A DNA stretch of 64,000 bases from Solirubrobacter soli DSM 22325 (GTDB lineage Bacteria > Actinomycetota > Thermoleophilia > Solirubrobacterales > Solirubrobacteraceae), in contig NZ_KE384072.1 of NCBI RefSeq assembly GCF_000423665.1, positions 279,152-343,151 on the forward strand, read 5' to 3'. Numbering within the stretch: position 1 is the first letter of the stretch; each line of letters opens with the position of its first letter. The notes beneath the pieces are model-generated. The model did not search any database. It saw only the letters and a list, made by a program, of their open reading frames with translations, and was not told the DNA's origin. This document shows, piece after piece, positions 40,391-48,121 of this stretch. The position numbers and the translations under genes are program-made.

Positions 40391-41929
40391 TCAGGTGATC
40401 AGCCCGTGGCGCATCGCATAGAGCGAGGCCTCGGCGCGGGTGGAGACGCCGAGCTTGGAGTAGATGCGTTCGACGTGGTTGCGGGCGGTCTTGTCGGCGA
40501 TGGTGAGCCGGCGGGCGACGTCGCGGCTCGATGCCCCGCGGGCGACGAGCAGGAGGACCTCGAGCTCGCGCGCGGTCAGTCCGCCCGGGCGGGCTCGTTC
40601 GCGGGCGCCGCGGGTCGCGTGGCCGGCGGCGGCGAGGACGTCCTCGGCGGCGTCGGCGTCGATCCGGCCGGCGCGGGCCGCTTCTCTGAGCTCGACGGCG
40701 GCTTGTTCGGGAGTGCGGGCCGGGCGGTGCGGGCGGGCCTCGGTCATCGCGTGGTAGACGTCGGCGGCCGCGAGGATGCGCGCGGAGGGCGAGAGCGCGG
40801 AGCCGGGCAGGGTGCGGTGGTAGCCGGAGCCGTCGAGGCGCTCGTGGTGGCAGGCGGCGAGCGCGCCGAGCCCGGCGAGCGCCGTCGGGCGGGCGAGGAC
40901 GCGCTCGGTGTAGTACGGGTGCAGGCGGACCCGCTCGCGCTCGGCGTCGGTCAGTGGGCCGGGTTTGTCCCAGATCGTGTTCGGCACGCCGGAGCGGCCG
41001 AGGTCGTGGACCAGGCCCGCCCGCTTGAGCTCCATGACCGCGTGCTCGGGAAGGCCTGCCCGCTGTGCGGCTCCGGCTGCCAGTCGGGCGACGCCGCGCG
41101 AGTGGCCCGTGAACCAGGGCGACTTGAGGTCGGCGAAGTCGGCCACCGCCTCGAGGGCCCCGTCGAGCGCGGCTTCGGTGAGCGGCGTGTCGAGCGCCGG
41201 CTCGGCGGCGATCACGGCGTCCCAGCTGGACTCGTCGGCGAGCTGGCCGAGCAGGTCGTGCGCGCAGTCGGCGAACGCCTCCGCCAGGCGCGGGTCGAAC
41301 TGCCCGCCGGCCCGCTCCCGCGTGACCGCGATCGCGCCATCGACGCCGTGGACGCGGTGGTGGACCTCGGCGATCGAGGCGATGTGGACCAGCCGGATCG
41401 CGGGCGGCAGCGACTCCCCACTCGTCCCCTTCGGCAGCCCCTTCCCGTCCCAGCGCGAGAACACATGGAGCAGCGGCTGCTGGACCTCCGGCCCGAGCCC
41501 GAGCCGCTGCGCGAACACCGCCGCGACACGGCAGTGCGCCGTCATCGCCTCGGTCGCGCCACGCCCGCCGGTCGCCACGAGCGTCGCCGCCATCTGCGCT
41601 CGCTTCAGCGGCGGTCGCCCTTCCCCGACGCGGCGGAGCATGAACCCCATCAGCGGCAGCCCGGCGAGGTCGGTGTGATGGGCGTCCGCGCGCAACGCGA
41701 TCTCGTCCCCGAACCGCGATGCCAGCTCGTGCGAGTCGGCCGTGCACCCGACCCATGCCAGCATCGCGACGTAGTACACCGCCGCGCGCTCCGCCGGCTC
41801 CACGCCCACGCGCTCCGCCAGCCCCAGCGCGATCCGGCACTGCCGCAGCACGTGCTCCTGCGGCAGCCCGAGCCCGAGGTCGGTCGCCAGCGACAAGGCC
41901 GCGATCAGCTCCGCCAGGCGCAGGCGCAT
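40391..41929 (-). CDS. HD-GYP phosphodiesterase-like protein with LuxR output
   Basis: 512 residues. The C-terminal HD-GYP domain (about 285-420) has HD in LVHDLGRSGVPN, HPYYTERVL and the signature CHHERLDGSGYHRTL. An N-terminal half contains a decayed copy (LHVFSRWDGKGLPKG). Residues 445-512 are a LuxR HTH (LTARELEVLLLVARGASSRDVARRLTIADKTARNHVERIYSKLGV). HD-GYP domains degrade cyclic dinucleotides, so this may couple such signals to transcription in one chain. Confidence 0.85.
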   Translation of the reverse strand: MRLRLAELIAALSLATDLGLGLPQEHVLRQCRIALGLAERVGVEPAERAAVYYVAMLAWVGCTADSHELASRFGDEIALRADAHHTDLAGLPLMGFMLRRVGEGRPPLKRAQMAATLVATGGRGATEAMTAHCRVAAVFAQRLGLGPEVQQPLLHVFSRWDGKGLPKGTSGESLPPAIRLVHIASIAEVHHRVHGVDGAIAVTRERAGGQFDPRLAEAFADCAHDLLGQLADESSWDAVIAAEPALDTPLTEAALDGALEAVADFADLKSPWFTGHSRGVARLAAGAAQRAGLPEHAVMELKRAGLVHDLGRSGVPNTIWDKPGPLTDAERERVRLHPYYTERVLARPTALAGLGALAACHHERLDGSGYHRTLPGSALSPSARILAAADVYHAMTEARPHRPARTPEQAAVELREAARAGRIDADAAEDVLAAAGHATRGARERARPGGLTARELEVLLLVARGASSRDVARRLTIADKTARNHVERIYSKLGVSTRAEASLYAMRHGLIT

Positions 41930-41941
41930 GTCATTTGGAAC

Positions 41942-42193
41942 CTACCAGCGGCGCGCGACGTTGCGACCGTGCCGCAGCGCGAGGTTGACCGCCACGAGCA
42001 CGATCAGCGTGGTGAGGAGCGGCCACGCGAGCGCGGCGCGGCCGACCGCCAGGTACCCGATCGCGTAGATCGCGGCGAGCCCACCACCGAGCACGGTGAC
42101 GAGTGAGGAGAGACCGATCGACAGGTCCCACAGAGGCGTGGTGGACGCGTCGCTGAACTGCTCGTAGGCGTCCTGGGCGTTGAGTTCGGGCAT
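41942..42193 (-). CDS. Small membrane protein
   Basis: 83 residues with a soluble N-terminus (MPELNAQDAYEQFSDAST) and two hydrophobic helices (LSSLVTVLGGGLAAIYAIGYLAV, LAWPLLTTLIVLVAVNLAL), ending Arg-rich. Lies 12 bp upstream of the HD-GYP/LuxR gene in the same direction; possible co-transcription. No family recognised. Confidence 0.6.
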   Translation of the reverse strand: MPELNAQDAYEQFSDASTTPLWDLSIGLSSLVTVLGGGLAAIYAIGYLAVGRAALAWPLLTTLIVLVAVNLALRHGRNVARRW

Positions 42194-42223
42194 GGCCCGA
42201 TCCTCCGCGCGCGGGTGGGTTCC

Positions 42224-42242
42224 CGCCAGGCACCCTGGCGGT
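42224..42242 (-). terminator. Hairpin after ASCH-like gene
   Basis: CCGCCAGG-CAC-CCTGGCGG is a perfect 8-3-8 stem seven bases after the minus-strand stop at 42249. There is no T-tract, as is common in high-GC actinobacteria. Confidence 0.5.
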
Positions 42243-42248
42243 GCGAGT

Positions 42249-42554
42249 TCACACCTCGCCGTCTTCGAGGCCGACCGCGTGCAGCTCGATCCGGTACACG
42301 AGGGTGTCCTCGTCGATCGGTCCCGCGTGGGCGGCGCGGGTGCGCAGCGTCTCGCGGTCGGGCTCGCCCGCGAGGCGGACGTCGTCCTCGGTGATCGCCG
42401 AGAACGGGACCAGCTCGACGGCGTCGATCTCGATCAGGCCGGGGCCGACCCGGTAGCGGCCGCCCGCCTTGACCTGCGGCCGTTTCCACAACCTGATCGA
42501 CACGGTGATGTCGCCGGCCAGGACGTCGTCGCGCAATTCGCGGCTGAACTCCAT
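42249..42554 (-). CDS. ASCH-domain-like small protein
   Basis: 101 residues from ATG 42552-42554. Beta-rich with ITVSIRLWKRPQVKAGGRYRVGPGLIEIDAVELVPFSAITEDDVRLAGE, resembling ASCH/PUA-like domains that bind RNA or modified nucleotides. It starts two bases after the stop of the secreted protein gene upstream. Role unknown. Confidence 0.6.
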   Translation of the reverse strand: MEFSRELRDDVLAGDITVSIRLWKRPQVKAGGRYRVGPGLIEIDAVELVPFSAITEDDVRLAGEPDRETLRTRAAHAGPIDEDTLVYRIELHAVGLEDGEV

Positions 42555-42556
42555 GG

Positions 42557-43567
42557 CTAGAGCTTTTTCAAGAACACGTTGCCCGGGCCTCGGATGTCGT
42601 CGTACGTGGCGCGCTTGACGCTCCACGCCGCCCAGCGGTCCGTGAGCGCGACCTCGCCCTCCGGCCAGCGCCTGGAGCCGTAGCGGTCCAGCCGCTTGAG
42701 GATCTTGCCGTCCAGGTCGGCCAGGACGAGGCGATCGGGGCCGCTGTTCGCGTCCTCGGAGACGTAGAGCACGCGGCCCGCGGCGGTGGCGATCGACGAC
42801 GCCCACAACCGCTTCGCGAGCACGCGCGGGGTGGGAGCGGCGAGGCTGAACGCGACGAGCCCGTCGCCGCCGACGGCGACGATGTTGCCCTGCTCGTCGA
42901 TGTCGAACACCTCCCACGAGCTGCGCTTCGACGGGTAGGTGGCGAGGACGGCGCCGGTCGCGCGGTCGGCCACGGTGATCAGGTCGCCGCCGCCTCCAGG
43001 GGCATCGAGCCACGCGACGTACGGGCCGGCGACGCGCACCTGCCGCGACTCGCCGCGCGTGTCGATCTTGCGGCCGTCGACGTACACGCCGGCGCACGGC
43101 TGCTCGCCCATCACGCCGAGCACGACGGTGTCGCCGTCGACGGCGGTGGTGATGTTCGCGCCGGTGGTGCATCCGAGCGGATTGGTGAACGGCCCGCCGG
43201 CCGCAGAGACGAGCGGGGTGAACGTGCTCGACTCGCTCACGTAGTCGCTCCCCGAGTCGGTGACCCGCGAGTCGACGCGGGTGTAGACGATCCGCGTCGG
43301 CGACGCACTCACCGCGCCGGGCACGCCGGTGAAGGAGCGGCTGCGCTTCTTGCCCTTCGCCCGCTCGAACCGCGTCGCGACGCGCCCGTCGACCTTCACG
43401 GCGCCGCTGCCGTCGGTGTACTCCGTGCCCCACACCACGCTGTCACCGCTGATCGCGGGCCCGGCGAACGCCATCCCGTTGAAGCGCTTCGCGTGCGCCG
43501 CCGGAGCGGTCGCCAGGCTGAGCGCCGCGCACGCCAGAACGAGGCCCCGCTTCACGCCCGTGACCAT
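42557..43567 (-). CDS. Secreted beta-propeller-like protein
   Basis: 336 residues from ATG 43565-43567. Signal peptide 1-24 (LVLACAALSLATAPAAHA). The mature part has repeated short beta segments such as GPAISGDSVVWGTEY, VRVAGPYVAWLDAPGGG, NIVAVGGDGLVAFSL and VALTDRWAAWSVKRA, suggesting a degenerate propeller. Probably extracellular or wall-associated. No catalytic motif seen. Confidence 0.65.
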   Translation of the reverse strand: MVTGVKRGLVLACAALSLATAPAAHAKRFNGMAFAGPAISGDSVVWGTEYTDGSGAVKVDGRVATRFERAKGKKRSRSFTGVPGAVSASPTRIVYTRVDSRVTDSGSDYVSESSTFTPLVSAAGGPFTNPLGCTTGANITTAVDGDTVVLGVMGEQPCAGVYVDGRKIDTRGESRQVRVAGPYVAWLDAPGGGGDLITVADRATGAVLATYPSKRSSWEVFDIDEQGNIVAVGGDGLVAFSLAAPTPRVLAKRLWASSIATAAGRVLYVSEDANSGPDRLVLADLDGKILKRLDRYGSRRWPEGEVALTDRWAAWSVKRATYDDIRGPGNVFLKKL

Positions 43568-43634
43568 ACCCGTCGACGCACAGATCAAGCGCCGGCGACG
43601 ATCTCAGGCGTACGCGTTCGACGAGGGCGAACGG

Positions 43635-44231
43635 TCAGTGCCAGCTCGCGGACGGTGGGTCCCACACCGTGTGCACGCTCGCGTCGCCACCGACCGAGAG
43701 CCATGTCTCTCCGCCGGCGGAGCCGCCTGACGCCGCCACCCATCCGTCACCGCGGCGCTGACACAGCCCGGCATAGGGCTGACTCGCGTTGTACTCCAGC
43801 AGTACGACCGCGTGCTGCCCGTCGGGCGACTGGCTCACGAGCCGCACCTCGCTGACCTCACCGTTGGGATCGTCGGATCGTGCCGCCGCCTCGGGGCTGG
43901 GAAAGACGCGATCCATGCCGCGAGCATCGCACACGCCGGCCTCCCATTCGTACTCACTCCAGCCGATCTCGCGGTCTCCCGCCACGTCCGCCATCGCCTC
44001 ATAGATGGCTCGCTTGATCGCATGGACGGCCGACTCGCGATCCGCCGCGTCCAGGACGACGTCGACCTCGAGCCATCTGACCTGCTCGTCGTCGACCCCC
44101 GCGCCACGACGCGCGGCGAGGCGGGCGCGAACGACCGACCCCTCTGACGCCAGACGCGCGTAGGCGCGCGCTGCCCACGCCTCGATCGAGAGCCCGGCCG
44201 TAGCGATCCGGTTCTGCACGTTCAATCGCAC
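43635..44231 (-). CDS. Hypothetical protein, unknown
   Basis: 198 residues from GTG 44229-44231. N-terminal helical segment, an acidic middle (VDDEQVRWLEVDVVLDAADRESAVHAI), and a C-terminal part rich in Gly/Ser (AASGGSAGGETWLSVGG). No signal peptide or known motif. Divergent from the cupin gene. Confidence 0.55.
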   Translation of the reverse strand: MRLNVQNRIATAGLSIEAWAARAYARLASEGSVVRARLAARRGAGVDDEQVRWLEVDVVLDAADRESAVHAIKRAIYEAMADVAGDREIGWSEYEWEAGVCDARGMDRVFPSPEAAARSDDPNGEVSEVRLVSQSPDGQHAVVLLEYNASQPYAGLCQRRGDGWVAASGGSAGGETWLSVGGDASVHTVWDPPSASWH

Positions 44232-44249
44232 GCGTCCGATGATGTCAGC

Positions 44250-44275
44250 GGCGCCGGAACGTAAGCTCCGGCGCC
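44250..44275 (+). promoter_or_regulatory. Palindrome and -10 abutting the cupin ATG
   Basis: GGCGCCGGA-(8)-TCCGGCGCC is a perfect 9-bp inverted repeat ending exactly at the base before ATG 44276. TAAGCT (44262-44267) in it is a -10 candidate, placing transcription start at or next to the ATG: a leaderless gene with an operator over its promoter. Confidence 0.5.
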
Positions 44276-44662
44276 ATGTCCGACTACTCGATCGTGAACC
44301 TGCGCGAAGCTGACGACGACACCGGCGGCCGCGTCGAGGGGATGCGCGGCGTCTTCGGCCGCAAGTACCTCGACTCCCGCGACCTCGGCGTGTCCCTCTG
44401 GTCCTTCGACGCCGGCGTCCGGCCGCCGTTCGCCCACTCCCACCGCGAGCAGGAGGAGGCGTACGTCGTCGTCGCGGGCTCCGGCCGGGTGCGCCTCGGC
44501 GACGAGGTGCGGGAGGTCAACGCGTGGGACGTCGTCCGCGTCGCGCCGCACGTCGTCCGCGGCTTCGAGGCCGGCCCGGACGGGCTCGAGCTGATCGCGG
44601 TCGGCGGCCCGAAGCCCGAGGGCGGCGACGGCGTGCCTTCAGACTCGCCCTGGCCGGAGTAG
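44276..44662 (+). CDS. Cupin-domain protein
   Basis: 128 residues. Cupin motif 1 PFAHSHREQEEAYVVVAGSG and motif 2 VNAWDVVRVAPHVVRGFEAG, with His/Glu metal ligands. Single-domain cupins bind a metal and a small ligand or act as isomerases or dioxygenases; the role here is unknown. No ribosome site before the ATG, in line with a leaderless start. Confidence 0.87.
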   Translation: MSDYSIVNLREADDDTGGRVEGMRGVFGRKYLDSRDLGVSLWSFDAGVRPPFAHSHREQEEAYVVVAGSGRVRLGDEVREVNAWDVVRVAPHVVRGFEAGPDGLELIAVGGPKPEGGDGVPSDSPWPE

Positions 44663-44932
44663 GGGCCCGAGCGCGACCCGGCCGCGCGGTCGCGGGGAGC
44701 GCAGGAGGCGGCGGACGAGCACGAACGGCGCGGCGAGCAGCGCGCCGACCGCCGCCACCAGCAGTGCCGCGACGACGAGCGCGACCGCGAGCGTGACCAG
44801 CAGCGCGAACGGCCCGGTCAGCATCAGCGCGAGGAGCAGCCAGGGAACCGCCACGAGCGCGACCGGCGGCCCGTAGACGGGGACCGCGCCGCTGAGCGGC
44901 TCGGTCTCGTCGACGATCTCGCGGAGTGTCAT
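44639..44932 (-). CDS. Small two-helix membrane protein
   Basis: 97 residues with two long hydrophobic segments (VALVAVPWLLLALMLTG and FALLVTLAVALVVAALLVAAVGALLAAPFVLV) and a basic C-terminus. It starts at the stop of the alpha/beta hydrolase gene (ATGA) and overlaps the cupin 3' end by 24 bp. No family recognised. Confidence 0.6.
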   Translation of the reverse strand: MTLREIVDETEPLSGAVPVYGPPVALVAVPWLLLALMLTGPFALLVTLAVALVVAALLVAAVGALLAAPFVLVRRLLRSPRPRGRVALGPLLRPGRV

Positions 44933-45699
44933 CGCGCGGCCCGGAGGATGAGGGCGGTCACGTCATCCGGATGCGAGATGTAGGACGCGTGGGACGAGTT
45001 GATCTCGACCGTGTGCGACTTCGCTCGCTTGGCCATGAAGCGCTGCGCGGCGGGGCTGATGACCTGGTCCTGGCGGCCGATCAGATACCAGGACGGGATC
45101 CGCTTCCATGCCGGTTCGGTCGACGGCTCCTGGATCGCGGCGAGTGACACCGGCCGCTGCGCGCTGGCCATCCGCGCGGCCGTCCGGGCGGGGACGTCGG
45201 CGGCGAACACCGGGTGGAAGCTCGCCGGATCGACGTAGAGGTCCGTGCCCTGCGTGCCGTCGGGCAGCGGGAACGGGCGCGGCCGCAACGTCTTGCCGAA
45301 CTCGTTCGGGAACCGCTCGGTGATGCCGAGGTTGCTCTCCCCCACGTCCAGCGCGAGCGCGTTGAGATAGACGAGGGACTTCACGTTGCCGACGAGGTTC
45401 GCCGCCTCCGTGGTCACGGCGCCGCCGTAGGAGTGGGCGACGAGCACGATCGGCCCGTCGATCGTCTTCAGGACGCTCGCCACGTACGCGGCGTCGCTGG
45501 CGGGACCGCGCAAGGGGTTCGCCGGCGAGATGACCGTGTACCCGCGGTCCTGGAGACGATCGGTCACCGCGCCGAAGCCGGACGCGCCGGCGAACGCGCC
45601 GTGGACGAGCACGATCGTGGGCTTGGGCTGGCGCGCCGAGGCGCTGCCGGCAGGGAGCAACAGCACGGCCGCGACGGCCGCGACGACAAGTCGGAGCAT
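44929..45699 (-). CDS. Secreted alpha/beta hydrolase
   Basis: 256 residues from ATG 45697-45699. Signal peptide 1-23 (LRLVVAAVAAVLLLPAGSASA). Oxyanion HGAFAGASG, nucleophile elbow VAHSYGGAVT, acid in LIGRQDQVI, His in INSSHASYISHP. Close to the esterase/chloroperoxidase-like group. The triad is complete. Substrate unknown. Confidence 0.85.
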   Translation of the reverse strand: MLRLVVAAVAAVLLLPAGSASARQPKPTIVLVHGAFAGASGFGAVTDRLQDRGYTVISPANPLRGPASDAAYVASVLKTIDGPIVLVAHSYGGAVTTEAANLVGNVKSLVYLNALALDVGESNLGITERFPNEFGKTLRPRPFPLPDGTQGTDLYVDPASFHPVFAADVPARTAARMASAQRPVSLAAIQEPSTEPAWKRIPSWYLIGRQDQVISPAAQRFMAKRAKSHTVEINSSHASYISHPDDVTALILRAAR

Positions 45700-45775
45700 G
45701 GAGACGATCCTTCGGTCGGATGTTCGGTCACTGGACCGTGACCGGATCACCCGCCGTTCTGTGACACCGCCGAGG

Positions 45776-46921
45776 TCAGGCGGCCGATGCCAGGTGGGCG
45801 CCGAACCACCGCTGCGTCGCGTGCGCGACCCGCTCGAGCGCCCGCGGCTGCGGGAAGCCGTGCGTGGCGCCGGGAACGACCACCGTGTGGGTCTCGCACC
45901 GGCGCAGGAGCGCGCGGGCGTCGCGGACCCAGCGCTGCTCGATGTGATCGTCCCCCGCGGCGATCAGGAGCGTGGGCGCGGTGATCGACAGCAGCACGTC
46001 GGGATCGGGCTCGTGGTGGCCGCCGGCGACGACGAGCGCGTCGGCGTCCTTGGCCGCGGCGAGCACCGTGTCGGCACCCTGCCCGAGTCCGACGAACCCG
46101 ATTGCCAGACCCCGCGAGCGCACGCGCGCCGTCGCCTCCCCGAGCGCACCCGCGTCATCGAGTCGCAGCGTCGCGAAACCGGCGCCCGCCAGCGCCTCGG
46201 CGACGGTGAGGTCGACCGGCGGGACGAGCACCGTCAGCCCGCGCGCCGCCTCGGGGATCGAGAGGACGCCGTCGGCGTCGCGCGCCTGTTCCCCGCCCGG
46301 CAGCGGGACCGCCGTGTCCTCCGTCGAGGCCAGGAGCGGCTGGTCGTACCACTGCAGCAGGCTCGCGGCGAGCGGGGCGCAGCGGACGCAGATGACCTCG
46401 TCCAGCAGTTCGCCGAGAAAGGCGATCGCGTCCGCCGTGGCCACCGGCGCCGCGGCCACGACCCGGATCGCTCCCTGCCGCCGCGCCGCATACCCGGCCG
46501 CCGCGGCGGCACGTCCGGTCGCGATCCCGTCGCCCACGAGCACGACGGTCCGGCCCGTCAGGTCCGGGATCGGCGTCGTGCGTCGCGCCGTGCGGTCAGC
46601 CACCGCGTTCTCGGCCTCCTCGCGCGCGGTCGCGAGCGCCACCGCGTCCATCCGATACGTGCGCGCGAGCCGGTGGTCGATCACCGGCGGGCCGCCCTCC
46701 GCCACGGCGCCCACACGCTGCCCGGGCTCGCCGATGCGGGCGACGGCGATCACGCCGAACGGCGCGCCGAGCGCCTCGGCGGCCACCGCGCCGACCGGCA
46801 CACCGCCGGGCTCGAGGGCGAGGATCACCGGGTCGTCGTCGCGCAGCCGCTCGAGCCGCGCGGCCAGGGCGAGCCCGGCGGTACGGCGGTCCGGGAACGG
46901 ATGCTCGGGAGGATCGTGCAC
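45776..46921 (-). CDS. Phosphoribosyltransferase / dienelactone-hydrolase-like fusion
   Basis: 381 residues from GTG 46919-46921. Residues 1-205 are a type I PRTase domain (LALEPGGVPVGAVAAEALGAP, PRPP loop TVVLVGDGIATGRAAAAA). Residues 215-381 are a dienelactone-hydrolase-like alpha/beta domain ending VVVPGATHGFPQP. The nucleophile elbow reads VGLGQGAD: the Ser of G-x-S-x-G is Gly, so hydrolase activity is doubtful. The same two-domain order is known from mycobacterial proteins. Confidence 0.82.
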   Translation of the reverse strand: MHDPPEHPFPDRRTAGLALAARLERLRDDDPVILALEPGGVPVGAVAAEALGAPFGVIAVARIGEPGQRVGAVAEGGPPVIDHRLARTYRMDAVALATAREEAENAVADRTARRTTPIPDLTGRTVVLVGDGIATGRAAAAAGYAARRQGAIRVVAAAPVATADAIAFLGELLDEVICVRCAPLAASLLQWYDQPLLASTEDTAVPLPGGEQARDADGVLSIPEAARGLTVLVPPVDLTVAEALAGAGFATLRLDDAGALGEATARVRSRGLAIGFVGLGQGADTVLAAAKDADALVVAGGHHEPDPDVLLSITAPTLLIAAGDDHIEQRWVRDARALLRRCETHTVVVPGATHGFPQPRALERVAHATQRWFGAHLASAA

Positions 46922-46941
46922 TTCCGCACGATCCTACGCCC

Positions 46942-47379
46942 TTACAGCTTCTGGGCCAGTTCGATGATCAGGCCCTCGGGGCCGCGGAGGTAGCAGAGCC
47001 GCCAGCTCGTCCCGTAGTCCTGGACCTCGCCGACGGTGTCGAAGCCCTTCTCGCGCATGCCATCGACGATCCTGTCGAGGTCGTCGACCTCGAAGAGGAG
47101 GTGCCGGAGGCCCAGCCGATTCGATGGAGCGGGCTGCGGGGTCTCGCCGCTCGCGGGTGCGTGGTACTTGACGAGCTCGAGCGTGCACGTGCGGTCGGGG
47201 GTGCGCACCATCATCAGCTCCGCGCGTACGCCGTCGAGGCCGTTGATCCGGTCCACGACCTCGCCGTCGACGTGCATCCGGCCATCGGACTCGAAGCCGA
47301 GGTCGAGGAAGAACGCGCCGACCGCGTCGAGATCGTCGACGACGACGCCCACATGTTCGAAACGCAGCATTCGCTCCAC
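46942..47379 (-). CDS. VOC-family (glyoxalase/bleomycin resistance-like) protein
   Basis: 145 residues in one VOC unit: RFEHVGVVVDDLDAVGAFFLDLGFE, CTLELVKYHAP, LGLRHLLFEVDDLDRIVDGM, GPEGLIIELAQKL. His/Glu metal-site candidates are present (EHVGV, LRHLLF, IIELA). Substrate unknown. Confidence 0.87.
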   Translation of the reverse strand: MERMLRFEHVGVVVDDLDAVGAFFLDLGFESDGRMHVDGEVVDRINGLDGVRAELMMVRTPDRTCTLELVKYHAPASGETPQPAPSNRLGLRHLLFEVDDLDRIVDGMREKGFDTVGEVQDYGTSWRLCYLRGPEGLIIELAQKL

Positions 47380-47411
47380 TTAACCATCGGGCGCGACATC
47401 CTCGAGCAGAG

Positions 47412-47525
47412 GGCGAGATCATCAAGTCGGTCGGCTTCGCGCTCGCCTTCGGCGTCCTCGTCGTGCGCATGACCCTGTGGCTGCCGCGGAAGCTTTCACC
47501 ACTTCCGGTTCGCGCGCCGTCATAG
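47412..47525 (+). pseudogene. MMPL/RND-type transporter C-terminal remnant
   Basis: The frame from 47412 reads GEIIKSVGFALAFGVLV-VRMTLWLPRKLS and stops at 47523-47525. Intact MMPL proteins have (I)KxxGFALAxGVLxDAFxVRMTLVPA...WLP. Here DAF and the stretch between MTL and WLP are missing, so the fragment is internally deleted. No start or ribosome site belongs to it. Confidence 0.6.
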
Positions 47526-47533
47526 TCGACGCC

Positions 47534-48121
47534 ATGCCCTTCATCACCCCCGTTTCCGAAGACGAGGCGACGGGCGCCGTCGCCGCCATGTACGAGGCCG
47601 ATCGCGAGATATTCGGCCACCTGCCGAACTTCACGCAGGGCTTCTCGCACCGGCCCGAGGTGTACGCCGCGTGGCGCCGGCTCAACGGGACGATCAAGGG
47701 CAACATGGACCTGCGGCGCTACGAGCTCGCGACGATCGCCGCGGCGACCCGGCTGCGCTCCAGCTACTGCACGCTCGCGCACGGCTCGGTGCTGCTGGAC
47801 CAGTTCCTCGGCGCGGACGAGCTCCGTGCCGTGGTCGAGCACGACACCGCCGATCTCGACGCGGTCGACAAGGCCGTGCTCGAACTCGCCGACAAGGTCG
47901 CGATGGACGCCGCGTCGGTCACGGCGGACGACATCGACCGGCTGCGCGTGCTCGGGTTGAGCGATACCGAGATCCTCGACGTCGTGCTCGCCGCCGCGGC
48001 GCGCTGCTTCTTCAGCAAGGTGCTCGATGGCATCGGCGTCGAGCCGGACGCGAAGTTCGCCGCGCTCGAGCCCGAGCTTCGCGACGCCCTCACCGTCGGG
48101 CGCCCGATCGCGACGGCCTAG
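47534..48121 (+). CDS. Carboxymuconolactone decarboxylase/AhpD-family protein
   Basis: 195 residues. AhpD-like helices: IFGHLPNFTQGFSHRPEVYAAWRRLNGTI, RRYELATIAAATRLRSSYCTLAHGSVLL. The catalytic region is C-x3-H (YCTLAHG) rather than CxxC, as in several peroxidase-related CMD proteins. Probably an oxidative-stress protein. Overlaps the convergent lipoprotein gene by 4 bp. Confidence 0.82.
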   Translation: MPFITPVSEDEATGAVAAMYEADREIFGHLPNFTQGFSHRPEVYAAWRRLNGTIKGNMDLRRYELATIAAATRLRSSYCTLAHGSVLLDQFLGADELRAVVEHDTADLDAVDKAVLELADKVAMDAASVTADDIDRLRVLGLSDTEILDVVLAAAARCFFSKVLDGIGVEPDAKFAALEPELRDALTVGRPIATA

